Notes under the pieces: generated by a model
Databases searched by the model: none
Seen by the model: the letters and a program-made list of their open reading frames with translations, nothing else
Told to the model about the DNA's origin: nothing
Translations under genes and position numbers: made by a program
Shown here: piece after piece, positions 1-11,631 of the stretch
Numbering within the stretch: position 1 is the stretch's first letter
Layout of the letters: each line of letters begins with the position of its first letter
DNA from: Hermodice carunculata
Lineage: Eukaryota; Annelida; Polychaeta; Eunicida; Amphinomidae
Direction: 5' to 3'
DNA length: 64,000 nt
NCBI GenBank assembly: GCA_964020975.1
Contig: OZ026619.1
Coordinates: forward strand, 80,875,832-80,939,831

Positions 1-430
1 GTTAACTCTAGCCTCCCACTTAGAGGAAACTGCTAACTCAGTCTCCAACTTACAGGAAAGCTGCTAACTCAGTCTCCAACTTACAGGAAAGCTGCTAACT
101 CAGTCTCCCACTTGGAGGAAAGCTGCTAACTTCATCTCCAACTAAGAGAGAAGCTGCTAAAGTCTCCCAACTTAGAGGAAAGCTCCTAACTCAGTCTCCA
201 ACTTACAGGAAAGCTCCTTACTCAGTGTTCAACTTGAAGGAAAGCTCCTAACTCAGTCTCCAACTTAGAGGAAAGCTGCTAACTCAGTCTCCAACTTAGA
301 GGAAAGCTGATAACTGAGTTTCCAATTTAAACGGAAGCTGCTAACTCAGTCTTCAACTTCAAGAAAATCTGCTAACTCAGTCTCCCACTTAGAGGTACTC
401 TGGTAACTCAATCTTCAACTTAGAGAAAAG
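1..430. repeat. 31-bp satellite array, about 14 units
   Basis: Tandem units of about 31 bp read roughly GCTGCTAACTCAGTCTCCAA followed by CTTASAGGAAA. The array starts at or before the window edge and decays near 430. Units differ at several positions, so it is not a young expansion. The part AGGAAAGCTG-CTAACTCAGTCT closely resembles the right arm of the hairpin in the TTAA MITEs of this window (AGGAAAGCTGTTGACTCAGT), and a MITE-like remnant with that text lies at about 666-690. Confidence 0.9.
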
Positions 431-1827
431 CACTGAGAGGGTTTTGCATGGAGCACTGACAATTCAAACATATATCACATTTTTTAAACTCGTTCCTGTT
501 CAAATTGCCTAAAACTGTTCAGATGTAAATTTTCATCTGCTTCTATGTTTTTATTTAAATTTCACGTCAATGGAAAACATTTTTTTGCTGGCAATCATAA
601 TAAGAATTTTCAATGATGGCATGCCACAGGTCAATAGCTTCTGAGGCAAAAGCTGGGTCCAGTAAGGAAAGCTGTTGACTCAGTCTTAATCTCACCAGGA
701 AACGGTGAATGCCTTTGTGTGTTCAATGGAGGTACCCAGCAATCAAAAGTATACATGTACGGGCACAATAAGTTGTCCCTTAATACCGGGCTCTGTCTTT
801 ATGAGGTCCCTCATTACAAGATGATCCTGAATATCATGGTGGGTGCCTTGGCTCCCACTGAAGAAATTGGCCTGTTTATATACACCTTTACAAGGCAGTT
901 TTGCTGTAATATGGTCTTCTCAATGGACCCCACCATCAGTATTATAATGAGGAGCACTGTCATTTTTCCAATGAATGGACCTTCAGCTCACATGGTTTTC
1001 TCCAGGAATTGGAAACAAAAAGTCAGTATCATCAATGTACCTATTCTTTATATTCTCCCATTGTCGATAGGGCTGTAAAGTTGGATACAAATATTGCTTG
1101 GCATTCAGTTTTGATGCATTATTGATTGCATGCTTTAGTGTAGCGTTATTTACAGAAATAATATCTAATATTTGTTTCTAAGTGTCTGACTTCTGCAATT
1201 ATGGTAAATGCAAGTCTGTTGCTTTTTAGCTAGGATATATGCAGATAATCCAAATTGTACTAAGTATCTTTACTGTATCATCGTGAAATCCTACATCATG
1301 CATAGCACGTGAAAAGGCATTTTCTTGTGAACTATTGCGTATAATATTTTGGCAGCCATTCAAATACGTTTTTTTACTTGATGTTTCTGGTCCCTATACC
1401 GACAATAGGAAAATCCATTTTTACATGGTGGAGGGTAAGATACGAGGCGCATGTAAAATAAGGATAGCCAGTGTTTCAGCAGGAACAACCTATTTAATAC
1501 ACATTTTTGTGCAGGAGTTCTAGCAAGCAGGTAAATGGAAAAAGTACGTGACCATTTTGTCTGGGGTTAACAAGAAGTTCTGATGAGTTTATGTCCACAC
1601 TGTTCTTAACCTGTCGGTAACCAGTCCATCGGAGATAAATTAGGAGGCATCTAGAATATAATTTTTGATGAATCCCACAGAGAAGCGTGGCCCCACAAAA
1701 TATATGGGGAGACACTAGTCACTGATCTCAGTAAGACAGAGATCAGCAGAGCATTGGATTCAGCATTTCACGTTTTTAGAACTTCATGGTGAATCTGCAG
1801 TTCAGTTCACCCTGTCAACACATCTGT
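431..1827. other. Gene-free stretch, no clear feature
   Basis: AT-rich sequence with only short open frames lacking recognisable protein character. The only identifiable piece is a MITE right-end remnant near 666-690 (GGAAAGCTGTTGACTCAGTC). Probably intronic to TRAP1. Confidence 0.5.
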
Positions 1828-2067
1828 TTAACCGTTTCCCCCTTAAACTGGCCAAAACCGGCTGGTGGTTAAATGTCGTCTGCTTCAGTGTTTTCAACTA
1901 ATTTCAACAGTAATGAAAAACAATTTGATTGAGAATTGTAGATGAGACCTATCAAGATCACATGACCCAGGTCAACAGCTTTCCTTGGCATGGGTTGGGC
2001 ACTTAGTGCCCAACCCATGCCAAGGAAAGCTGTTGACTTAGTCTTAATTCAAGGGGGAAAGGGTTAA
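1828..2067 (+). mobile_element. piggyBac-like MITE, family A
   Basis: A 240-bp non-autonomous element bounded by TTAA on both sides. The left end reads CCGTTTCCCCCTTAA and the right end GGGGGAAAGGG, an imperfect inverted repeat with the CCC...GGG termini usual for piggyBac-type elements. The right half contains a perfect palindrome with 33-bp arms (1971-2003 and 2005-2037) around one base. It has no coding capacity. Assignment to piggyBac rests on the TTAA target and the end bases only. Confidence 0.8.
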
Positions 2068-2300
2068 CTGTTTCTGTGCCACATTTTGATGTAAATCAAC
2101 AGCTTTCCTCAGTGCACTTTGGCATCGTTGCACCCAAAGCATGCCCAGGAAAGCTGTTGACCTGGACTACTATAATCTACGTAACTTCAGACATGCTGGT
2201 ACATGTACTTGAATGGAAGGTCTTTTTACGAGGAACATGAATCTAGCACCCTTATTCATGTCAGGATTTTCATTAAGATTTGAAGTATGAGGTTCAAGAA
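2064..2300 (-). mobile_element. piggyBac-like MITE, family B (right end decayed)
   Basis: It starts at the TTAA that ends the preceding family A copy and has family B text: TGTGCCACATTTTGATG, a hairpin with GTCAACAGC-type arms near the left, then the shared CTGGTACATGTACTTGAATG and GGTCTTTTTACGAGG segments. The distal terminal repeat is not clear. Hairpin at the left means reverse orientation relative to the copy at 4049. Confidence 0.65.
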
Positions 2301-4048
2301 AAAAAGTAAGAGGCTAATACAAGGGTCCCTGTCTTGAACGTCTTCTCCTATGAGCGACCACCTCGTTTGAACGACCATATTTAGTGGCCAAAGATGTTTT
2401 CTTCAATAATTTACCTCTTATGAATGACCACCTGTTAAAGGCAATGCAAAATGAACAGATTTTGCAACCACATAACACAAATTTGAGCCATATCCCACCT
2501 CAAGCCGGCAAACAAAATTCATGCAGCAAACTCACCCATTGTTATGAAATTGACATGATTCTTGTCGAATTTATTGAAGGCAAACAATAAAGGATTTCTT
2601 TCTACAGTAAATTTCCTAACACACTTATTTAATTTGATCAATCTGTATCCATTCCTTCTTATTTCAAATCCTCATGACAGTAGGATCTTTCCATTCATTT
2701 ACATTTTTGCAATGACACAATGGCAGTGAATTTGACATACTCCACGTGTATCGGGCCTCTCAGAGAATTTTGACCACCATATTTCTTTCTCTGTATGCTG
2801 AATTATCATAGATTGTTTTCTGAACTAAACTTCATTATGATCGGCAGGAATTTACTTGTGATGGGAACTTGAACGCTCCGCTCCCACTCATGATCATTCA
2901 CATCATCCATCTTGAAGTGCTTCCAATAAAAATGCGCAATGAAGGTTGCCAAAGCTTGATCTCTGGAAACATCCGGAATAATCTTTGTTGTTTCCCGGAG
3001 ATCGTGGACCCACGTGGTCATCATTTTTTTGCATGCAAAACCTAAGCTAACCTTGGGAGATAAGCGGAAAGCCACAAAAATATTATTATTTAGTTTTCTC
3101 ATTTATAACTGAATGATGTTTGATCATAGTATATTCTATAAAATAAACGATGATAACTTTCGCTAGGTCAAAATCACAAGGAACCCCGATCAAACACGTG
3201 CTTGCCTGCTTGAGTGTGCAACCAACACTCACAAAGTGGCTCAATCTATTTTTACCACGGTTCAAAGCAAGGTAAACATGGCACCCAAAACACATGTGGT
3301 GGAAGTGGGAAAATGCCGAGTCTTATTTTGATCCATAACTTATGAATTACGGTGAGTTAGGGTCCACCGAACGTGTAGAATAAAGTTAAGACAGTGAGTT
3401 ATGCCATCAAAACAATTTTACAATAGTTTAAGCTGATTACTTTACAAGCAAAGGCTCTGTACCAGGTGCATCAGGCCCATTGTGAATTTACGTGTAATCG
3501 GAAAATGACAAAACTCAAGACCGGCAAATATTTTCAAGTTGTAAAACACATCTTTCAGCACCCAGACAAAAGTTCTTTATTGTAATAAAGATTTTAAGGG
3601 TTGTCATTGTTAAATTTAATAAATTATTTCTTTTCAAAGTATATGTAATCAATAACAGACTGGTGGTGGCAGAAATTTGCGTACCTCCCCACCTGGAAAG
3701 TCCACCCTGGATTTGAGCTTTTGAGGTCATGCATGTGGGGTTCCTCCAATGAGTGACCACCTGCATTATACAACCGCTTTTTGTCTGCCCTAGGGGTGGT
3801 CGCTCAAAAGAGGGACTACTGTACTTAGAATTGTGACATATTTTTATGTACAAAAGATATACAGGCTTTAAATGTGAGGAAAACACAGGTTCATACTCTC
3901 TGCTTTTCAAACTGGCGAAAAAATTATAAAAGTAAGCAACAATGCATTACAGATCATGATGAAGATGATGTACCTTAAATTGTCTCCAACAGAGATAGAT
4001 CATGATAAACAAAAACAACCTATCTTCCACACTAAGATGTGCATGGTA
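2301..4048. other. Gene-free stretch with MITE remnants and one odd ORF
   Basis: It holds degraded pieces of the GAGAGACCACC-type element (about 2320-2430). A minus-strand open frame at 3102-2806 has unusually protein-like composition (includes HDLRETTKIIPDVSRDQ and AHFYWKHFKMDD), but I recognise no domain and no convincing splice acceptor. Otherwise no feature seen. Confidence 0.4.
3681..3821. mobile_element. Degraded pogo/Tigger-like MITE (CAGTGGTACC family)
   Basis: The right end GAGGGACTACTG followed by TA, and internal GTGACCACCTG and GGGGTGGTCGCTC segments, match the family whose best copies are at 7438 and 54179. The left end is weak (GTACCTCC). Confidence 0.5.
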
Positions 4049-4296
4049 TTAACTCTTTCAGTACCAAACACGACTACATTCGATCTACTAAAGTCAAACT
4101 TGTCTGAATTCTCATAAGGATCAAAGATTTGTATTCCTCGTAAAAAGACCTTTCATTCAAGTAACAGCATGCCTATAGTTCCAGAGAGAAAATCCCAGGT
4201 CAACAGGTTTTCTCCACGCACATTGGGCGTAATGCGCCCAATGTGTGCTGAGAAAATCTGTTGACTCAGTCCAAAATTTGGCACTGAAAGAGTTAA
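4049..4296 (+). mobile_element. piggyBac-like MITE, family B
   Basis: TTAA-bounded, 248 bp, with terminal repeats TTAACTCTTTCAGTRCCAA and its complement. The interior has ACTAAAGTCAAACTTGTCTG, a CTTTCATTCAAGTAACAGC segment, then a long hairpin (GTCAACAGGTTTTCTC ... ATCTGTTGAC) close to the right end. No coding capacity. This is the best-preserved B copy and serves as the reference for the family. Confidence 0.85.
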
Positions 4297-4305
4297 GGCC
4301 TTGCT

Positions 4306-4392
4306 CAGTGGTTTTTGCATTGCCTGGTGACATGCCACAGTTGCCAGTGTGGTAGCTCTCACATGACTTACCAGGCAATGCAAAAACCACTG
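4306..4392. other. Perfect 23-bp stem hairpin (miRNA-like or foldback)
   Basis: The left arm 4306-4328 (CAGTGGTTTTTGCATTGCCT plus GGT) is exactly complementary to 4370-4392. The 41-nt interval can pair further (CCACA with TGTGG), leaving a small loop, so the fold is a single ~87-nt stem-loop. It lies directly after a family B MITE. A perfect stem with no mismatches is more typical of a young foldback or hairpin-siRNA source than of a conserved miRNA. Confidence 0.55.
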
Positions 4393-5285
4393 ACTTTACC
4401 TCAGGCATGTAGATACTTGAACAGCAGCTCTTTTTTTTTTTTTTAAGAATTTGAATGTCTAATCTTCATCTTAATTCTAGAGTAGCATATGGGAAAATCA
4501 GAGGCTGGTATTGGATGAGTTGAGGCATATATCTCACTTGAGAGTACCTTTTCACAAGCTGTTTTTGAGACATACAACAGATCCATTGTGCCCCAAACTG
4601 CCATGCAACAGTACTTTCCCATTGTGCATAGACACATATAAAGGTAATCAAAATTGTTTCTTGAATGCAGCACAATGACAGGAACTTGGCATAACTCCAG
4701 CGTCCTTCAGTAACAATATACAGCAGCGCACTGGCTACTCTTCACTGGCCATCTAAATACTAGTATCCATTAACACCGCGAGACCAGGGGCTGCTGGACC
4801 TGTACACTGCCTATTTCATGGCTATACCGTTAACCCCCACCCCCTTAAACCAACAATAAGCACCAAATATCCATGTCATTTCCTATAGTGGCTTCAGTTT
4901 TACATGATGCACATTATTTGTGTAATCTTTGCTTGATGGTCATGTGAACAATCCTGTGTCCTGAAACCTGAATCCTTCACTTAAACTTCTTAAATAGCAA
5001 ATATTCCAACTTATGATTGCACAGATGTATAGTATATCATGCTTTCAGTTAGATGATTGTAGAGCTGTATAGAATATCATGCTTTCAGTTCATAGCTTTC
5101 CTTGAAAAGAACTTGAATGCCTAGAATCCAATCAAATTCTTGACTCAAGTCATAATAAAATATGGCAGTGGGAAGGCAGGGAAACAGAGTTGAACATCTC
5201 AGCACATCGTCCACTAATAGCTACAACTGGATGCCATGGAGCCACATTACAAAATCCCACTGTCTCCACCAGTCAGCATGTGCAA

Positions 5286-5443
5286 GATACATGCTCTCGG
5301 TGATGGAAAGATACGTGCCCTTGGTGATGCATGCCCTTGGTGATGGAAAGATACATGCCCTTGGTGATGGAAAGATACATGCCCTTGGTGATGGAAAGAT
5401 ACGTGCCCTTGGTGATGGAAATATACATGCCCTTGGTGATGGA
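5286..5443. repeat. 24-bp minisatellite, about 7 units
   Basis: Units read ACATGCCCTTGGTGATGG followed by AAAGAT. One junction is a shortened unit near 5325-5331. The 24-bp length keeps reading frames open on both strands, which explains repetitive open frames here; no coding role is supported. Confidence 0.85.
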
Positions 5444-6073
5444 CATCACTTTTGTGGACACACTGATGAAGATGTATTAGCATGCTTATTGTTATATCAT
5501 ATTAACATTTCAGCAGCCTTAAGTCTTTATTTTATAGGTCCATGGCCATGTCTATCATGTAAAGTTTGTAAAACGGATTGAGAGTCTGGCTGTCTTTTGT
5601 GCTGTATTGTTAGATCGATTAGTTTCCCAACAAAACAAAAAACAAACAAACAAACAAAAAACACAACAACAAAAAACAAACCACTTTTATCAAGTAAACC
5701 TTCAATCATCATTGTACTTGAGATATTCAACAACTGATGGGGCGGGGGTTCAATTAAAATACATGTACATGTATAACAATCCCTATGCTTTTTTACCCTA
5801 AAAGGTCAAGGTCGCGTGATATCATACATCTTTGAGGTTCACTACATATTTCTGTAGCAGGGGAATGAATATCCAATGGCCAATGATTATGTGCCCAAGG
5901 ATGGATTATGAGAAGCTTCCCCATAAGCACAACTATGCCAAGATAGTCAAGGTCATTCTGAACTCTACACATTTGAGAGGCTCCTGGGATCAGCCATGAT
6001 GTAAAAATAAACATATTTATAATCAACTGTGGTTCTTGCTATGTTCAGATGGACTTTTTCATGGGTGTACATA

Positions 6074-6257
6074 CAGTAAAGCCTCTCTAACCGAGCACCT
6101 ACGTATACCGAACACCTCTCTATACTGAACACCATTTCTCGGTCCCAAATACATGTATATACTTTCAATGCTATCAAACATCTCTATACCGAACACCTCA
6201 CTACACTGAACACTTTTTTCCAGTCCCAAGGGTGTTCGGTATAGGGAGGTTTGACTG
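6074..6257. mobile_element. pogo/Tigger-like MITE (CAGTAAAGCCTC family)
   Basis: Flanked by TA on both sides. The left end CAGTAAAGCCTCTCTAACCG and the right end complement CAGTCAAACCTCCCTATACC form imperfect terminal inverted repeats. Internal repeats of CCGAACACCTC occur. TA target and CAGT...ACCTC ends point to the pogo/Tigger branch of Tc1/mariner, by similarity of ends only. Confidence 0.75.
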
Positions 6258-6796
6258 TATATGTAAATTTAATCCCTGATATGAACATGAAAAACATGCA
6301 AGGTCACTCACTAAAACAAGTAACGAGTAATACTACTTGCAAATCGTGTAAAATATTATCTTCAGTTTTTACTTCTTGTTTGATATTCACCAGTATGGAT
6401 GCCTGACTTCTTCATATATCTTTTGGCATATAAACACACGGTAAAAAAATCAACATCAGTTGCTCGGCTAAAGGTTAATATATAACACAGTATGCTGGCC
6501 TGCACATGGGAAAAATATCACTGTTGGCAGTCCACTGTAGCTCAGACGACATACGCTGCCAATAGACATTTTTGATATGCTTGTGGAGAAAATGATGACA
6601 GCACACTGGCTGAAGACGGAGACCCTGCACTTTATGTGTGCTGTGTGAACAGCTGAGCCTAACTGTACAGACACCAGTTGTACAGTGGACAACAACACAT
6701 AAGTAATTCTTGCTCAGGACTGGTACCTTGCTCAGTGACCGCGTAGTGTTACATCATTATCACAGTTACATGGTATGTTACACCATTATCACTGTT

Positions 6797-6890
6797 ACAG
6801 TGGTACCTGCTGTATGTGGCCACCCCTTCAGCCAAGAAAAAGTGGCCACATACAACAGGTGACCTGTCACTGCAGGTAAACTTACAAAGA
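6797..6890. mobile_element. Fragment of TA-flanked MITE (CTGCTGTATGTGGCC type)
   Basis: TACAGTGGTACCTGCTGTAT then GTGGCCACC, with the complement GTGGCCACATACAACAGGT shortly after, is the palindromic core of a MITE. Relatives are at 18199-18283 and 53401-53578. Confidence 0.5.
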
Positions 6891-7437
6891 CACTGACACC
6901 TATGTCTAAGCCCAGTGGTCACAAAAAGCAATGTAGCTGTTCAGGGCAGTGGATGCACACCGCAGGTAGCACTGTACATGGAATGTTACACAACATGTAC
7001 ATTCTCTTGCCATGTTACACGACAGGAGTCACTATTTTAGCTCACCATATGAACCTTTTTTTCCATGAACATCACAGCGCTCGACTTTAAAGCCATCCCA
7101 CGTACTGTCCAACACAAAAGCATCTTCAGGCAGGACATGTAAAATTGTGAGCTTAAATAGATTTAACCCATTACTTGGCTAAGGTTTAGACACAAAGTGC
7201 TGTAGGACAAGAAACAAAAATCCTTAATGTCAAACCCTGTATCGACTGATTTCCTGGCATATTGGACACTCAGCCATGTCAAGAAAAGCTATTAATGTTG
7301 GGCATACAATCCTGATAGGTCTCATCTACAATTTTCATGCTAAAAAGTTCAATCAATCAGGAACTCCAGAACAATATGCTTTTAATATGACATTTGACAT
7401 GTGGCTCCTTTCAGCCAAAATGTTGAGAAAATATATA

Positions 7438-7616
7438 CAGTGGTACCTCTTTTGAGAGACCACCCCTAAAGCGAGTCAAAATGAGGTCTCTCAAAACAGG
7501 TGGTCTTTCATTAGAGGTACAACATTATAGAAAAGATAGCGCAGTGTTCTGAGAGAGTGGTCTTAAAAACATATTCGGTCTCTCATTAGAGGGGTCTCTC
7601 AAGAGAGGTACCACTG
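7438..7616. mobile_element. pogo/Tigger-like MITE (CAGTGGTACC family), intact copy
   Basis: A 179-bp element flanked by TA. The ends CAGTGGTACCTCTTTTGAGA and the complement of TCTCAAGAGAGGTACCACTG form terminal inverted repeats. The interior is rich in GAGAGACC and GGTGGTCT words in both orientations. It is near-identical (about 8 differences by eye) to the copy at 54179-54357, so the family moved recently relative to other repeats here. Confidence 0.8.
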
Positions 7617-7695
7617 TAAATCTATGCTGACCAGGCCAAGAAGTAATGTTTGAAAAATATTTAATATAGATACACTTATATATACATTGTGTATA

Positions 7696-7842
<147 letters not shown>

Positions 7843-7940
7843 TCCATATATAATGCTACTGAATCACCAGGGAACTCTGATGATGCCAGCTTCATATCAC
7901 CATGAAGCTCACATGCCTCAAAAGAAATGTACCGGAACTT

Positions 7941-8404
7941 GCCTGTGACCAGACCTGTACAGGAACTTGTTTGTGAGGAATCTGACCAAAATATTAACTT
8001 GGAAAAGCTCACACACATCAACAGAGTTTTCCTTACAAGTAACACGAAAAAAAAATCTGGGGTTTATGTACAGAATAATAATGTTGTTATATGCAACATA
8101 ACAACATGATATTTATCATGTTTCGTCAACTCAAAGCAAACTTACTTTTCATTGATGTCCCTCCTCTGTGTGTGCCTGTGACAAGACCTGTACAGGAACT
8201 TGTTTGTGAGGAATCTGACCAAATATTAACTTGGAAAAGCTCACACACATCAACAGAGTTTTCCTTACAAGTAACAAGGAAAAAAAAAAAGGGGGGGGGG
8301 GGTTATGTACAGAATAATAATGTTGATATGCAACAAAATATTTATCATGTTTTGTCGACTCAAAGCAAACTCATTTTTCATGGTTGCCACTCCTCTCTGT
8401 GCCA
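7941..8404. repeat. Tandem segmental duplication, 2 x ~233 bp
   Basis: The block starting GACCTGTACAGGAACTTG near 7951 recurs 233 bp later (GTGACAAGACCTGTACAGGA at 8178). Both copies contain the TATTAACTTGGAAAAGCTC, TCAACAGAGTTTTCC and ACTCAAAGCAAACT segments. Copy 2 has an A11/G10 homopolymer expansion. The copies differ by small indels, so the event is not very recent. Confidence 0.85.
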
Positions 8405-8596
8405 ATCAAGAAAACTAAGTACATGTATATCAAGGTCAGTTTCCCAGGTAATTTAACATTTTGCTTCCACAAGCTACTGCTTGAATACACCTGCCACCAT
8501 TCTTTATACAAACACTAATCATATTGTCACAAAAAAATCTTCAATATGAAGCTGATGGTGATGATCAATGGGCATGGTAATTGCAATTCAAAATAA

Positions 8597-8821
8597 TTAA
8601 CCCTTAAAGTGCTAATCACTGCGATAGTTATTTTCTCATTACCGTTAAACATATGACGGTTAAAAGATTCAAATTCCTCATGAAGATACCTTTCATACAT
8701 TTCATTCAAATACCAGCAATCCTAGTCTAAAGCAAAAAATAGTCTTAGTCAACAGCGTTCCTCAGGACACAGCACGCATAAAGCTGCTGACTCTATCTTA
8801 AATCAGTGCTTTAAGGGTTAA
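8597..8821 (+). mobile_element. piggyBac-like MITE, family C
   Basis: TTAA-bounded, with ends TTAACCCTTAAAGTGC and GTGCTTTAAGGGTTAA. Different ends from families A and B, but near the right it has the same hairpin theme (GTCAACAGCGTTCCTC ... AAGCTGCTGACTC). Confidence 0.75.
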
Positions 8822-10255
8822 GAATTATAGCCTGTTCCATGACAGTTGGCAATGCAATGGTTAACACGCAGTTTGCTTGCCAACTTACAGTGAAGAAACT
8901 AGTTACGAACAAGTATATGGAAATTCAATTAAATATCATAATTATCTGCTTTACTTTAATTTGCTGCAGCCTAAACACTCACATTCCAAGAAGCATGAAA
9001 AAAATACTTGTGTGCGCAGAGCGTATGTTTGATGTTACCAGCTCTTCTGGAATTTTATACTCTATTTTGACCATAATGGAAGCATAAGCACATGAGGTTT
9101 GTACCCATAATGCCATGACATTTATATATCCACCTAACTTTTTAAGCACCATTTGCAAACCAATTCTTCTACTCTAAGCAAATCTAGCAGATCACACAAT
9201 AAATCATACCGAATTCTGTCATATTACTCGACTCATTTTGGTTCAGCTTTAACCTTTCTATTTCACCCATATATTGACATAGACCTGCAAAACGACAGTA
9301 ATTGATTTTGGTTGAATTTGCTTGATTGGGTTTATGTGTATGCATGCATTATTGAAGTGAGTTGCACTAATACAGAGACTATATGTAACTTGTCCGCCTC
9401 TCTTCTGGCCAACAATCAATGAAGGCTATACATTAATTGTTCATAGAGGCAGACCACTTGAGTTATCATGTCAACATTGGTCAGTCTGACTCCTATCAGG
9501 GGCAACGGGGGCTTTTTATTGGTTATCAAGACATAAGAAAAGATCACAACCGCTTTCCTCGACAGGTTTTCAGAGACTACATTTTACCATCAATGGAAAT
9601 TTACTTATACATGCTGGGAAAGTTCTTGTGGAGTTTTTAAAAGGACATGGATATGGAAATTGTAAGATCAATCTAACCAGTTTCTTTTGCTCCATAAATT
9701 TTGTGTTGCTTGGTGGTCAGGGAACAAATACAACACATATTACTTCATCACATTCTCAACTGTAGCGATACATGTATGACAGAACTTGGCTTCCATGGTG
9801 AATAGTAAAATTTGTCAGGCCTCCAAGAATGAAATGGAGTGCAATTAGAGCATCCACACAGACTACATTCTGCCACAGGCAACAGCAACAAAGTGTTTCA
9901 TCAGCAACACCTAATAAATTTGACAGAAACCCTGCTCTAACTCCTTGTTGTTCAATCAATACTCAGTTACATTCCGGTGTTTATCACAGGCCTAACTGCG
10001 CAGATCCACTGCATTGAGGTATGCGGCACACCAGGCCTTAGATTTTGTGACAATAACCAATCAAAATGTCTGATAGAAGAGCAGCACAACAGACAACAAA
10101 TTAGCATGCTTGAAACAGAATCAAAACGATCAACAAAATAATGGAAAACTTAAGTAAGCATAATCATGGGAAACAAAGAGTGTCACCTATATTAAGCTAA
10201 GGTCTCAAAATGCTACCAAGGTCCAGAGAAAGTACAAATGCATTTTTGATAACAT
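8822..10255. other. Gene-free stretch, no feature seen
   Basis: Unremarkable AT-rich sequence; no repeat unit, MITE end or exon-like segment recognised on either strand. Confidence 0.4.
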
Positions 10256-10503
10256 TTAATTCTTTAAGTGCCAAATTTTGGACTGAGTCAACAGCTTTTC
10301 TCAGCATGCATTAGGTGCAGTGCACCCAATGTGTGCCAAGAAAAGCTGTTGACCTGGGATATTCTCTCTGGAACTATAGGCATACTGGTACTTGAATGAA
10401 AGGTCTTTTTACGAGAAATATAGATCTGGGATTCTAATGATAATTCAGACTAGTTTGACTTTAGTAGATCGAATTTAATCGTGATTTGCACTGAAACAAT
10501 TAA
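10256..10503 (-). mobile_element. piggyBac-like MITE, family B
   Basis: TTAA at both ends; left end TTAATTCTTTAAGTGCCAAA, right end GCACTGAAACAATTAA. The hairpin GTCAACAGCTTTTCTC ... AAGAAAAGCTGTTGAC sits at the left, so it is inverted relative to 4049. It shares CTGGTACTTGAATGAAAGG and TTTGACTTTAGTAGATCGA with the other B copies. Confidence 0.85.
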
Positions 10504-10556
10504 GTGGCATTAGACAGCACATTTGTGAGATATCTTCCTCCCAGGAAGTCTTCACT

Positions 10557-10815
10557 GGTCACTGCTACTCTGGGTGGCACCACTGATCATTTGTTATCCT
10601 GATTGACATCACTAGTCTTACCTATCCTGAAATGCAACGTCATTATTACCCTGGATGACATCACCAGTCATACCTATCCTGAATGACATCAATGGTAATT
10701 GTTAGCCTTGGTGACATTACCAGTCATACTACCCTTAATGACAACACTAGCAACTAGTAGTCTGAGTGACATCACCAGTTACATCTACCCTAAATGACAT
10801 CAACGTTCCTTGTCA
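10557..10815. repeat. Degenerate ~38-bp tandem repeat
   Basis: About six diverged units around the words ATGACATCACCAGTCATAC and CTACCCTGAATGACATCA. Irregular spacing suggests an old array. Confidence 0.65.
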
Positions 10816-11631
10816 TAAACCCCCACTTCTTCCTCTTTACCAGCAAGGAAGAGCTCTCATGACCCCTTTATTAACCATCACTTCTTGCACCATTAGTAGC
10901 ATGAGTCCACGTCCTTGAACACTTGAACAATGGATCTGCCTTCACAAGACAAACTATACAGGTACAAACAGCCTGTGACCACTGGGATGGTTGTTGATTT
11001 AAGTCTGCACACAGCCAAAAGACTGGCAAACTGCTTACATGACTACCAGCACTGTTACATTTATAAACTTCGTATAACATTTCTGCCGGCTCGCATGCCA
11101 CCCCCACACAGCAGTCTATAGACAATCAACAGTGTGCTGCTGAGATCACTTTAATTATTTGTGTGGTTTCCTTCAGGGCACTTATATGGACACCAATGAG
11201 CATGCATATAGCTAGTGGATAAATATTTTATTGCATAAACATAGAGGAGATTGCTTTATGCAATGGCAGACATTGTGTGCCATGATCTGGCTAGCAACTA
11301 CCAATTCCAAACAGGAGCACAGTGGCTGCGTCTAGGATGAAATATATTTGCTTTGTGAGTTGCCAGGAAAAAAAAAAGTTTGATATTGGCCGGAAGGGTA
11401 ATTTGAAGCTTAATGTGTAAATTCTCTGCTGAAAAGGTAGGAAGCAATGATATAGTGAACAAAGTATCTTCCAGATCTGTCTGTTATTTTCAACTGATTT
11501 TTTTTTTATAAGTGCAATGACTGCAGTTGCTCTGCTCCAAGAAAGACAGTAATTCCATCACTTCCTGGAAGAAAAAATAGATGCAGACATTTTGGCTTTA
11601 GTTTCTGGGGACTGTTTTTACTATCTTAATA

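Noticed and set aside
1-430. CRISPR-like array of 31-bp repeats
   Set aside because: Repeats are contiguous with no unique spacers and the context is eukaryotic; it is a satellite.
5162-5581. Repetitive HALGDGKI-type protein
   Set aside because: It is the 24-bp minisatellite read in frame; no supporting gene structure.
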